DNA of 6,437 nt from Acidimicrobiales bacterium (GCA_020631315.1 JAHDHM010000217.1:1-6437), one strand, 5' to 3'; shown: positions 1 to 5,572, numbered from the stretch's first letter. Notes: generated by a model from the sequence alone, not told the origin. Made by a program: numbers and translations.

Positions 1-537
1 GGCTTCGGCTCGGCGGGTCATCAACGCCACGTCCGATGACAGCGACTCGACGAACGAACGGTCGACGCCTCGGATGTGATGGGCAGGGTGGGCACCCGGC
101 CGCTCGCCGAGGAACGGCCCCTCCAGGTGGATGCCACCGATCGAGGGGAGTGCTGTGTCGACGTCGGCGTTGCTGTGCCGCATCGCGGAGATGCGGGAGA
201 GGATCTCCGGATAGGCGTCGAGCGCTCTGGTCGTGACGGTCGGCAGCCACGTGGTCACCCCGGCTGCGGCGAGGTCACGCCCGATCGTCACCCAGTCGTC
301 GTCGACGGCGTCGGCGACGTGGACGCCGCCGAGGCCGTTGACCTGGAGGTCGACGAAGCCCGGCACGATGGTCCGGTCGGGGACCGGACCGTGTGCGGGT
401 CGGACCAGGGCGATGCGACCGTCGCGGATCTCGATGGTCGACGGCCCGACGACGCCGTCGGGGGTGACCACCTGGCGCGCTTTGATCGACGCCTGCTGCG
501 ACAGCTGTGCACGGGTCGGGCGGTTTCGGGACGACAT
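1..537 (-). CDS. nagA: N-acetylglucosamine-6-phosphate deacetylase, N-terminal part (cut by window edge)
   Basis: This reading frame runs open from an ATG at 537 to the left edge (179 codons; the family is usually about 380-400 residues), so roughly the C-terminal half is missing. NagA hydrolyses GlcNAc-6-phosphate to glucosamine-6-phosphate and acetate in the cytoplasm, in amino-sugar and cell-wall recycling. Visible family marks are an N-terminal beta-sandwich start (IKARQVVTPDGVV, residues 18-30), PGFVDLQVNGLGG at 59-71, GVTTWLPT at 93-100, and GGIHLEGPFL at 134-143 followed by RPGAHP. Glu139 of HLEGPF matches the metal-binding Glu of the family. The position holding HxH in many amidohydrolases is Gln65-x-Asn67, as in the E. 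coli enzyme, which suggests one metal site. The later His ligands and catalytic Asp lie outside the window. No clear Shine-Dalgarno precedes the start; the transcript may be leaderless. The gene diverges from the acyl-CoA synthetase pair with a 25-bp gap. Confidence 0.9.
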   Translation of the reverse strand, partial: MSSRNRPTRAQLSQQASIKARQVVTPDGVVGPSTIEIRDGRIALVRPAHGPVPDRTIVPGFVDLQVNGLGGVHVADAVDDDWVTIGRDLAAAGVTTWLPTVTTRALDAYPEILSRISAMRHSNADVDTALPSIGGIHLEGPFLGERPGAHPAHHIRGVDRSFVESLSSDVALMTRRAEA

Positions 538-545
538 CTCGTCGA

Positions 546-551
546 ACGGTA
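546..551 (-). promoter_or_regulatory. Putative -10 element for nagA (TACCGT)
   Basis: On the minus strand TACCGT fits the actinobacterial TANNNT -10 pattern. It ends 8 nt before the nagA ATG, close to the spacing expected for a leaderless transcript starting at the A of the start codon. No convincing -35 box is visible. It overlaps the plus-strand element at 550-555 by the shared TA. The assignment rests on motif and spacing only. Confidence 0.4.
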
Positions 552-555
552 GCGT
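550..555 (+). promoter_or_regulatory. Putative leaderless -10 element for the acyl-CoA synthetase pair (TAGCGT)
   Basis: TAGCGT matches TANNNT and is followed by 7 nt and then the ATG at 563, the spacing of a leaderless promoter. The only purine stretch near the start, GGGA at 557-560, sits 2 nt from the ATG, too close to act as a normal ribosome-binding site. This supports leaderless initiation and the choice of this start. No -35 box is recognisable. Confidence 0.45.
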
Positions 556-562
556 CGGGACG

Positions 563-1282
563 ATGAGCCACGATCAACCGAACTCGTCGACGAGCACGCT
601 CTCGGAGTCCGATTCGAAGACCATGCTGGCCGGTCACGGCGTGCCGGTCGCCGCCGAGGTGGTCGCCGACGACGTCGCCGGCGCCGTCAGCGCAGCGGAG
701 CGCCTGGGCTATCCGGTCGTGGCGAAGCTGTGCGGCGACGCGATCGCCCACAAGACCGAACGTGGTCTGGTCCGGCTCGGTCTCGGTGACGCCGCTGCGG
801 TGGAACGTGCGGCCGAGGAACTCCTCGCCGCGGCGCTGCCCGAAGACGGCGATGTCGGGGTCCTCGTGGCGCCCATGGTGTCGGGCAACCGAGAGCTGAT
901 CGCCGGGCTGCACCGTGATCCGGTGTTCGGCATGTCGGTGATGCTCGGCGTCGGAGGGGTGTTGGCCGAGGCCGTTCGCGACGTCGTCTTCCGGCTCGTC
1001 CCGATCTCCGAACGCGACGCCGACGAGATGATCGACGACCTGGCGACACAGCGACTGCTCGGCGAGTTCCGCGGTGAGCCTGCGGTGGATCGTGCGGCTC
1101 TGCGCTCGGTGCTGCTCGGCCTGTCCGCTGCCGCCGAGGCAGAACCACGCATCGCATCGGCCGACCTCAATCCTCTGATCGTCAGCGACGGTGTGCCGAT
1201 CGCAGTCGACGCGCTCGTGGAGCTGGACGACCTCGACGACTCGACGTCCGAGTCGACCACGATCGCCGAGGAGGCGAACTGA
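563..1282 (+). CDS. ADP-forming acetate/acyl-CoA synthetase, beta (ATP-grasp) subunit
   Basis: This 239-residue protein fits the ATP-grasp subunit of ADP-forming acyl-CoA synthetases (family usually about 230 residues). The beta subunit binds ATP and passes phosphate to or from the alpha-subunit histidine in the reversible reaction acetate (or another acid) + ATP + CoA = acyl-CoA + ADP + Pi. Family features are LSESDSKTMLAGHGVPV (13-29), GYPVVAKL (49-56), and AHKTERGLVRLGL (62-74), in which His63-Lys64 match the conserved second histidine region. Further on are VAPMVSGNRELIAG, VMLGVGGVLAEAVRDV, and ADLNPLIV with the Asp/Asn pair expected to hold Mg2+. The ATG at 563 was chosen because upstream in-frame codons run over nagA and the domain begins only about 13 residues later. 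The tail after VDALVELDD is acidic and Ser/Thr-rich, probably disordered. The stop overlaps the alpha-subunit start by one base, so the pair should form one transcript and one complex. The acid substrate cannot be fixed from sequence. Confidence 0.85.
   Translation: MSHDQPNSSTSTLSESDSKTMLAGHGVPVAAEVVADDVAGAVSAAERLGYPVVAKLCGDAIAHKTERGLVRLGLGDAAAVERAAEELLAAALPEDGDVGVLVAPMVSGNRELIAGLHRDPVFGMSVMLGVGGVLAEAVRDVVFRLVPISERDADEMIDDLATQRLLGEFRGEPAVDRAALRSVLLGLSAAAEAEPRIASADLNPLIVSDGVPIAVDALVELDDLDDSTSESTTIAEEAN
1268..1274 (+). promoter_or_regulatory. Strong ribosome-binding site for the alpha subunit (GAGGAGG)
   Basis: GAGGAGG lies inside the last codons of the beta-subunit gene, 7 nt before the ATG at 1282. 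This near-perfect Shine-Dalgarno fixes the alpha-subunit start. It contrasts with the absence of such a site before the beta gene, as expected for a leaderless first gene and an internal second gene. Confidence 0.8.
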
Positions 1283-2748
1283 TGAGTGACTTCCGTCCCG
1301 GTCCCGAGCACTTCCGAGCGCTCTTCGACCCCGCCGGCGTCGTGGTCGCCGGTGCCTCGACGCACCCCGGCAAGTTCGGGTTCGTGTCGCTCCACAACGT
1401 GCTCGCGTCGGGCTACCAGGGTCGTGTCATGGCGACGAACCTGCAGGGCGAGACGGTGCTCGGCATCGACACGGTGCCGTCGCTCGACGACCTGCCGCAC
1501 GGCTCGTTCGATCTCGTGTTCGTCTGCACGCCTGCCTCGACCAACCCCGACATCCTCCGGGCTGCGGCGCGGCAGGGTGCCAAGGCGGTCTTCCTGACGT
1601 CGGCGGGCTACGGCGAGGCCGGCGAGGCGGGCATCGCCGCCCAGCGTGACCTCGTGGCGCTCGCCGACGAACTCGAGCTGCTGATCGCCGGTCCCAACGG
1701 GCAGGGTGTCGTCAGCACCCCGTCGCAGCTGTGCGCCCAGATCGTGGCCCCGTACCCGCCGGCCGGTCGCATCGGTGTCGCGAGCCAGTCCGGCAACTTC
1801 GTCAGCTCGTTCCTGAACTACGCCAACGCGACGGGTGTCGGCATCAGCCGAGCGGTCTCGGCCGGCAACGCAGCACAGGTCACGGTGGCCGACTACCTCG
1901 ACCACTACGCCGACGATCCGGCGACCGACGTCGGCCTCGCGTACGTCGAGGGGATCACCGACGGTCGGGAGTTCTACGACCGCGTGCGTTCGATCGCCGA
2001 GCGCATGCCGCTGGTGCTCGTGAAGGGCGGCGCGACCGAGGGCGGCGCGAAGGCAGCGGCCAGCCACACCGGTGCGCTCGCCGCTGATGACGCCGTGTTC
2101 GACGGGATGGTCCGCCAGGCCGGTGCCGTGCGGGCAGCCACCGTCGAGAGTGCCTACGAGATCGCGGCGTCGTTCGCGACGCAGCCGCTGCCGAAGGGGC
2201 CGCGCACCTGCGTCATGACGACGGCCGGCGGCTGGGGCGTCGTGACGGCCGATGCGATTCATCGTTCGTCGCTCGAACTCGTCGAACTGCCAGACGACCT
2301 GCTCGCCGCGATCGACGAACACCTGCCGCCACGGTGGAGTCGCAACAACCCGGTCGACCTGGCCGGCGGCGAGACCCGCGACACGATCCCCACCGTCATG
2401 CGGATCATCGCGGAGCACCCGTCGATCGACTCGATCGTCTACCTGGGGCTCGGTATCCAGTCGAACCAGGCGGCGATGATGCGCAACGGCGGCTACCACC
2501 CCGACCACGGGCTCGAGCGGATCGTGGAGTACCACGAGCGTCAGGACACACGCTTCGCCACGGCGGCCGCCGAGATCTCGACCGAGCTGGGCAAGCCGAT
2601 CCTCACGGCCACCGAACTCGCCGTCGCTGATCCGTCGAACGCCGGGCCGGCGGCGGTCCGTGCCAGCGGACGTCTCTGCTACGCATCGGCGAACCGTGCC
2701 GTCGAGTCGCTCGACGCGATGTGGCGCTACGTCCGGCACCGTTCCTGA
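1282..2748 (+). CDS. ADP-forming acetate/acyl-CoA synthetase, alpha (CoA-binding) subunit
   Basis: This 488-residue protein has the architecture of the alpha subunit of ADP-forming acyl-CoA synthetases, relatives of succinyl-CoA synthetase. An N-terminal Rossmann-type CoA-binding domain (about 10-140) shows FDPAGVVVAGASTHPGKFG (15-33) and DLVFVCTPA (77-85). Two succinyl-CoA-ligase-like domains follow. The first contains GPNGQGVV, GVASQSGNF (165-173), VSAGNAAQVTVADYLDH and AYVEG. KGGATEGGAKAAASHTGALA (248-267) contains His262, which aligns with the histidine phosphorylated during catalysis. TTAGGWGVVTADA (313-325) and RNNPVDLAGG (354-363) belong to the last domain. The CoA-ligase half of the reaction happens here, with phosphate relayed from the beta subunit. 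The start overlaps the beta stop (TGATG), so translation is coupled. No GNAT domain is present, which argues against a protein acetyltransferase of the Pat type. The protein is slightly longer than typical archaeal alpha subunits. Substrate range is unknown. Confidence 0.87.
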   Translation: MSDFRPGPEHFRALFDPAGVVVAGASTHPGKFGFVSLHNVLASGYQGRVMATNLQGETVLGIDTVPSLDDLPHGSFDLVFVCTPASTNPDILRAAARQGAKAVFLTSAGYGEAGEAGIAAQRDLVALADELELLIAGPNGQGVVSTPSQLCAQIVAPYPPAGRIGVASQSGNFVSSFLNYANATGVGISRAVSAGNAAQVTVADYLDHYADDPATDVGLAYVEGITDGREFYDRVRSIAERMPLVLVKGGATEGGAKAAASHTGALAADDAVFDGMVRQAGAVRAATVESAYEIAASFATQPLPKGPRTCVMTTAGGWGVVTADAIHRSSLELVELPDDLLAAIDEHLPPRWSRNNPVDLAGGETRDTIPTVMRIIAEHPSIDSIVYLGLGIQSNQAAMMRNGGYHPDHGLERIVEYHERQDTRFATAAAEISTELGKPILTATELAVADPSNAGPAAVRASGRLCYASANRAVESLDAMWRYVRHRS

Positions 2749-2761
2749 GCTGGCCCAGCTC
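2747..2761. repeat. Short perfect inverted repeat at the end of the synthetase operon
   Basis: GAGCTG and CAGCTC form a 6-bp stem around a GCC loop (GAGCTGGCCCAGCTC), overlapping the stop codon of the alpha-subunit gene. It could be a weak transcription terminator or pausing site. No T-run follows, so a classical Rho-independent terminator is not shown. The remaining bases to 2831 hold no gene. Confidence 0.35.
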
Positions 2762-2814
2762 CTGAGACGTCAGCACGACTGATCGCACACTGACCCCACC
2801 CGGCGCCGCGAGGC

Positions 2815-2823
2815 TGGCACCAT
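2815..2823 (+). promoter_or_regulatory. Possible extended -10 element for the D-Ala-D-Ala carboxypeptidase gene
   Basis: TGGCACCAT reads as an extended -10 (TG-N-CACCAT, weak match to TATAAT) ending 8 nt before the GTG at 2832. With no Shine-Dalgarno before that start, a leaderless transcript is plausible. TGGCA followed by three bases and T recurs upstream of the gene at 5240. This is a weak call from motif and spacing only. Confidence 0.28.
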
Positions 2824-2831
2824 CGGACTCC

Positions 2832-4298
2832 GTGTTGCGACGAGTGGTGCTCGCCATCGGGGCGTTGATCGTGATCGGGCTCGTGGCGGTGCCCGTGCCG
2901 GGTCTGCTCGACGCCCGCGAACGGTCCGCCGCAGCCGACGTCGAAGCGGCCCGCGACACCGTTCGCCCGCTCGCTGCTGCAGGTGACGCGCCCGAGTTCG
3001 AAGGTGGACTGCTCGACGCTCGCCGACTCGGTACGGATCTGGCCGAACCGGTTCGGTCGGCCCGGGTCGAGGAAGCCGGAGCGCGGCTCGCCTCGGCGCT
3101 CGGCGTCGCCGACCCCGGCTGCATCGTCGTGCGTCTCGACGGCCAGACGATCGCTCGCGCCGGCACGACCGACGCGCTCATCCCCGCCTCGGTGCAGAAG
3201 ATCCTGACCGCGGCCGCGGTGCTCGACGTCGTCGGCGCGGACGAGCGCTTCGTCACCGAGTTGCGCGGTCCGCTTCCGGTCGAGGGCGTCGTCGCCGGCG
3301 ACCTGCACGTCATCGGCGGTGGCGACCCGATGCTCGCCGAACAGCGGTACGCCGACTCCTACCGTCGCCAACCGCAGGTGCTGACCGCGGTCGACCAGCT
3401 TCCCGAGCTGCTCGCTGCGGCAGGCGTGCAGCGCATCGACGGCGAGCTCGTGGTCCACGACGACCGCTACGACGCGGTCCGGTACGTGACGACCTGGCCC
3501 GAGCGGTACTTCGACCAGCACAACGCCGGCCCCGCCGGCGCGCTGACGATCAACGACGGCTTCACGCAATGGGACCCGGGCCGCGTCGAGGCCGACGACC
3601 CGGCCGTCTATGCGGGCTCGACCATGCGAAGCGTGTTGCGTTCGGCGGGCATCGACGTCGGGGGAGTGCGGCGATCGACCGTCGACGACGCCGTCGACGA
3701 GCTGGCGCTGCTGGCCTCGCTCGAGAGCGACACGGTCGGTGTCATCGTCCAGCAGATGCTGCGCGAGTCCGACAACAACACGGCCGAGTCGCTGTTGAAG
3801 GAGCTCGGCTTCCGACGAGACGGCGTCGGGTCGACCGACGGCGGCGCGGCGGTGGTGCTCGAGTCGTTGGCTCGCCGAGGCATCGACATCACGGGGATGG
3901 CGGTCACGGACGGTTCGGGACTGGACCGAGGCAACCTGGTGTCGTGTGACGTGCTGGCCGAGGTGCTCGACCAGTTCGGGCCCCGGTCGGTGCTCGGTGA
4001 CGGTCTCGCCGTGGCGGCCGAGACGGGCACGCTCGCACATCGCTACGGCGAGTCCGAGGTCGGTGGACGCATGCGTGCGAAGACGGGTCTGCTGAACAAC
4101 GTGAACGCGCTGGCAGGCTTCGTCGAGACGCTCGACGGCAACGTGGTGACGTTCGTGCAACTCCAGAACGGCGTGCCGTTGAACTCGCGAGAAGGTCTCG
4201 AGGCCCAGGATCGGCTGGCGGAACAACTGGTCGCCGTCGCTGCCGGCGGGCCGATCGAGGAGCTCATCGGAGCCGTCGAGGCGCTCGCTCCCGGCTGA
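2832..4298 (+). CDS. dacB: D-alanyl-D-alanine carboxypeptidase/endopeptidase, PBP4 (S13) family, membrane anchored
   Basis: This 488-residue penicillin-binding protein of the class C, PBP4/DacB type removes the terminal D-Ala of peptidoglycan stem peptides or cleaves D-Ala-mDAP cross-links outside the cytoplasmic membrane. The three catalytic motifs are present. SxxK is Ser120-Val-Gln-Lys123 in PASVQKILTAA. SxN is Ser313-Asp-Asn315 in RESDNNTAE. KTG is Lys417-Thr-Gly419 in MRAKTGLLNN. The roughly 190 residues between the first two motifs are the usual PBP4 insertion, with GDLHVIGGGDP (156-166) and LTINDGFT (238-245) as family marks. The N-terminus is two arginines followed by a hydrophobic stretch (about 5-22) with no obvious cleavage site, so an uncleaved signal anchor is likely. 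Residues 25-80 form an Ala/Arg/Glu-rich linker. The GTG start at 2832 places the signal anchor at the extreme N-terminus. It is separated by 83 bp from the synthetase genes and is probably transcribed independently. Confidence 0.9.
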   Translation: MLRRVVLAIGALIVIGLVAVPVPGLLDARERSAAADVEAARDTVRPLAAAGDAPEFEGGLLDARRLGTDLAEPVRSARVEEAGARLASALGVADPGCIVVRLDGQTIARAGTTDALIPASVQKILTAAAVLDVVGADERFVTELRGPLPVEGVVAGDLHVIGGGDPMLAEQRYADSYRRQPQVLTAVDQLPELLAAAGVQRIDGELVVHDDRYDAVRYVTTWPERYFDQHNAGPAGALTINDGFTQWDPGRVEADDPAVYAGSTMRSVLRSAGIDVGGVRRSTVDDAVDELALLASLESDTVGVIVQQMLRESDNNTAESLLKELGFRRDGVGSTDGGAAVVLESLARRGIDITGMAVTDGSGLDRGNLVSCDVLAEVLDQFGPRSVLGDGLAVAAETGTLAHRYGESEVGGRMRAKTGLLNNVNALAGFVETLDGNVVTFVQLQNGVPLNSREGLEAQDRLAEQLVAVAAGGPIEELIGAVEALAPG

Positions 4299-4339
4299 GA
4301 TCGTGGGGACACCAGGCTGAGCTGGGTCGCGGGCGCGTC

Positions 4340-4360
4340 GAAGTCGGACGAAGAAGTCGG
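4340..4360. repeat. 8-bp direct repeat in the gap before the LON-domain gene
   Basis: GAAGTCGG occurs at 4340-4347 and again at 4353-4360, a 13-bp period. It lies about 35-55 bp upstream of the putative -10 at 4393. Tandem half-sites in such a place can bind a regulator, but chance is possible in this composition. The gap from 4299 to 4404 holds no gene; GGCTGAG also occurs twice (4293-4299 and 4315-4321). Confidence 0.35.
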
Positions 4361-4392
4361 CCTCAGGCTCGTGTGATCCGGCTCGTGCTCCG

Positions 4393-4398
4393 TAGCTT
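4393..4398 (+). promoter_or_regulatory. Putative leaderless -10 element (TAGCTT) for the LON-domain gene
   Basis: TAGCTT fits TANNNT and is followed by exactly 6 nt before the GTG at 4405, placing the -10 hexamer at -12 to -7 if transcription begins at the start codon. No purine-rich ribosome-binding site lies in those 6 nt. This is the cleanest leaderless-type promoter in the window and supports the GTG start over the in-frame ATG at 4435. No good -35 is visible. Confidence 0.5.
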
Positions 4399-4404
4399 TG
4401 TACC

Positions 4405-5139
4405 GTGGCCAGTCCGCGCAATGGCGCAGTTCCGATGTTCCCGTTGGGGACCGTGCTCGTTCCGGGCATGACGCTGCCCTTGCACGTGTTCGAACCGCGC
4501 TACCGGGCGCTCGCCCAGCGCTGCGTCGACGAGGGCGTGCCGTTCGGCGTCACGTTGATCGCCCGTGGGTTCGAGGTCGGTGGTGGCGAGATGCGCCACG
4601 ACCTCGGCTGCCTCGCCGAGATCGACCACGCAGTTCGCTCCGAGGACGGCCGGTGGGGCCTGCTGTGCACCGGAACCGAACGGTTCGACGTGGTGCAGTG
4701 GCTGGAGGACACCGATCCGGTCCCGGTCGTGCACGCCGACGAGGATCGCTCCCCGTTCGACGTGCTGGCGGAGCGTGTCGGTGCACTGTCGGTGTTGCTG
4801 CGCCGGACGCTGGCCGCCGGCTCCGAGGTCGGCATGCAGGTGGCGTCGGCGACGGTCGAGATCTCGGACGATCCGGTCGAGGCGACGTGGAACATCTGCG
4901 AGCTCGCACCGATCGGTGACCATGACCGGTTCGAGGTGCTCGGCGTCGACGATCCCATCGAACGAGTCGAGACGCTGACTCGCCTGCTCGCGGGTGCTCG
5001 AGAGCTCATCCAGTACGAGCTCGAGTCCGTCCGGGCCAACGACCAGGACGACGACGCGCTCGAGCGAGCGGTCGCCGAGTGGAGCTCCGAGCAGACCAAC
5101 CCGGCGCCCGAACACGACGACGACGCCACCGATCGCTGA
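4405..5139 (+). CDS. Stand-alone LON substrate-binding-domain protein
   Basis: This 244-residue protein resembles the N-terminal substrate-binding domain of Lon protease but has no AAA+ ATPase and no Ser-Lys protease domain. Family features are MFPLGTVLVPGMTLPLHVFE (11-30) followed by PRYRAL, then FGVTLIARG (47-55), GCLAEI (68-73), and GRWGLLCTGTERFDV (82-96). A helical C-terminal part follows around APIGDHDRFEVL to LLAGARELIQYELESV. The last 30 or so residues are acidic and probably disordered. Single-domain proteins of this kind are common in actinobacteria and other bacteria; the precise function is not established, though binding of unfolded or damaged protein is a reasonable guess. A GTG start is preferred because of the leaderless promoter spacing; the ATG at 4435 would still keep almost the whole domain. 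The gene stands alone, with gaps of about 100 bp on each side. Confidence 0.85.
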   Translation: MASPRNGAVPMFPLGTVLVPGMTLPLHVFEPRYRALAQRCVDEGVPFGVTLIARGFEVGGGEMRHDLGCLAEIDHAVRSEDGRWGLLCTGTERFDVVQWLEDTDPVPVVHADEDRSPFDVLAERVGALSVLLRRTLAAGSEVGMQVASATVEISDDPVEATWNICELAPIGDHDRFEVLGVDDPIERVETLTRLLAGARELIQYELESVRANDQDDDALERAVAEWSSEQTNPAPEHDDDATDR

Positions 5140-5150
5140 CCCGTTCGAGC

Positions 5151-5179
5151 TGCGATCTGCGAGACTCGCACTGATCGCA
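5151..5179. terminator. Long imperfect hairpin after the LON-domain gene, candidate terminator or operator
   Basis: Two nested inverted repeats stack into one stem. The outer pair is TGCGATC (5151-5157) with GATCGCA (5173-5179). The inner pair is TGCGA (5158-5162) with TCGCA (5166-5170), closing on a GAC loop. A two-base bulge (CT, 5171-5172) is the only break in about 12 bp of pairing. It starts 11 bases after the stop codon of the LON-domain gene. No T-tract follows, so it may be a tail-less terminator, an RNA-stabilising 3' hairpin, or an operator for the downstream genes. The pairing is seen directly; the role is inferred. Confidence 0.45.
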
Positions 5180-5198
5180 CGGAACCGTGTCGCTCGCG

Positions 5199-5207
5199 TG
5201 GCATGCT
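5199..5207 (+). promoter_or_regulatory. Possible extended -10 element for the small membrane protein-trmI operon
   Basis: TGGCATGCT has the form TG-N-CATGCT, an extended -10 with partial match to TATAAT. It would start transcription about 25-30 bases before the GTG at 5240, leaving room for the GGAGG at 5231-5235. No convincing -35 is seen. The same TGGCA-NNN-T pattern precedes the carboxypeptidase gene. Confidence 0.3.
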
Positions 5208-5230
5208 GACCCGACACGTTCACCGATGGC

Positions 5231-5235
5231 GGAGG
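5231..5235 (+). promoter_or_regulatory. Ribosome-binding site (GGAGG) deciding the GTG start at 5240
   Basis: GGAGG lies 4 nt before GTG 5240, shorter spacing than usual but still workable. The encoded protein then begins MAKDNEAEDG, a sensible charged cytoplasmic N-terminus. The in-frame reading has no better start nearby. Confidence 0.6.
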
Positions 5236-5239
5236 CAAG

Positions 5240-5572
5240 GTGGCCAAGGACAACGAGGCAGAAGACGGCCTGATCGGCGACGTCAAGGCGTTGGTGACGC
5301 TGCTCCAGGACTACGCCAAGCAGGAGACGCTCGGCCCGCTGAAGGGCGCCGGCCGCTACGTGGCGTTCGGCGTCGCCGGTGCGGTGATGGTCGCGACCGG
5401 CTGCTTCCTGCTGGTCATGGCCGGGCTCCGTGCCCTGCAGACGCAGACGGGCACCGCACTGACCGGCAACTGGTCGTGGGCGCCGTACTTCATCATGGTG
5501 TTCGGCGCCGCGCTGATCATCGGTCTCGCGGTGCGAGCCATCATGAACGACCCCGACGGCGGTGAAGCATGA
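5240..5572 (+). CDS. Small two-helix membrane protein, actinobacterial holin-superfamily III (Holin-X/YqjE-like)
   Basis: This 110-residue protein has a charged cytoplasmic N-terminus with an amphipathic segment (DVKALVTLLQDYAKQET, about 14-30). Two hydrophobic helices follow, at roughly 39-62 (YVAFGVAGAVMVATGCFLL) and 80-101 (WAPYFIMVFGAALIIGLAV), separated by a short polar loop, then a short acidic tail. Arrangement and length fit the family annotated as putative actinobacterial Holin-X, holin superfamily III. Despite the name, these are chromosomal genes of unknown function and nothing here suggests phage lysis. The stop overlaps the next start by four bases (ATGA), so it heads an apparent operon of three small genes plus trmI. 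Assignment to the family is from remembered resemblance, so the two-helix membrane topology is surer than the name. Confidence 0.7.
   Translation: MAKDNEAEDGLIGDVKALVTLLQDYAKQETLGPLKGAGRYVAFGVAGAVMVATGCFLLVMAGLRALQTQTGTALTGNWSWAPYFIMVFGAALIIGLAVRAIMNDPDGGEA

Noticed and set aside
76..552. Plus-strand open frame opposite nagA
   Set aside because: Minus-strand NagA motifs (PGFVDLQVNG, HLEGPF) are unambiguous; the plus-strand product is a Gly/Arg/Asp/Val-rich shadow.
233..562. Upstream in-frame extension of the beta subunit to ATG 233
   Set aside because: The extra 110 residues are the antisense of nagA, rich in Arg, Thr and Ser and without ATP-grasp similarity. The family length fits a start at 563.
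709..2739. 676-codon open frame on the minus strand antisense to the synthetase genes
   Set aside because: Its product is Arg/Asp/Val/Gly-rich without domain signature, while the plus strand carries clear ATP-grasp and CoA-ligase motifs. Long antisense frames are expected where third positions are mostly G or C.
1282..2748. Protein lysine acetyltransferase of the Pat/AcuA type
   Set aside because: There is no GNAT domain in either subunit, and both catalytic parts of an ADP-forming synthetase, including alpha His262, are intact.
2747..2761. Classical Rho-independent terminator after the synthetase operon
   Set aside because: Only a 6-bp stem and no T-run; kept as an inverted repeat but not called a terminator.
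2727..4469. 580-codon minus-strand open frame opposite the carboxypeptidase gene
   Set aside because: The plus strand has SxxK, SxN and KTG in order; the antisense translation is low-complexity in Arg, Val and His and shows no family marks. It is a codon-bias shadow.
4363..5286. 307-codon minus-strand open frame over the LON-domain gene
   Set aside because: The plus-strand LON motifs and a well-placed promoter explain the region; the antisense product has no recognisable feature and runs across intergenic DNA.
5240..5572. Phage lysis cassette or prophage remnant because of the holin-like protein
   Set aside because: No endolysin, integrase, structural phage gene or att-like repeat is present. 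The gene is embedded in a housekeeping operon with matching codon bias.
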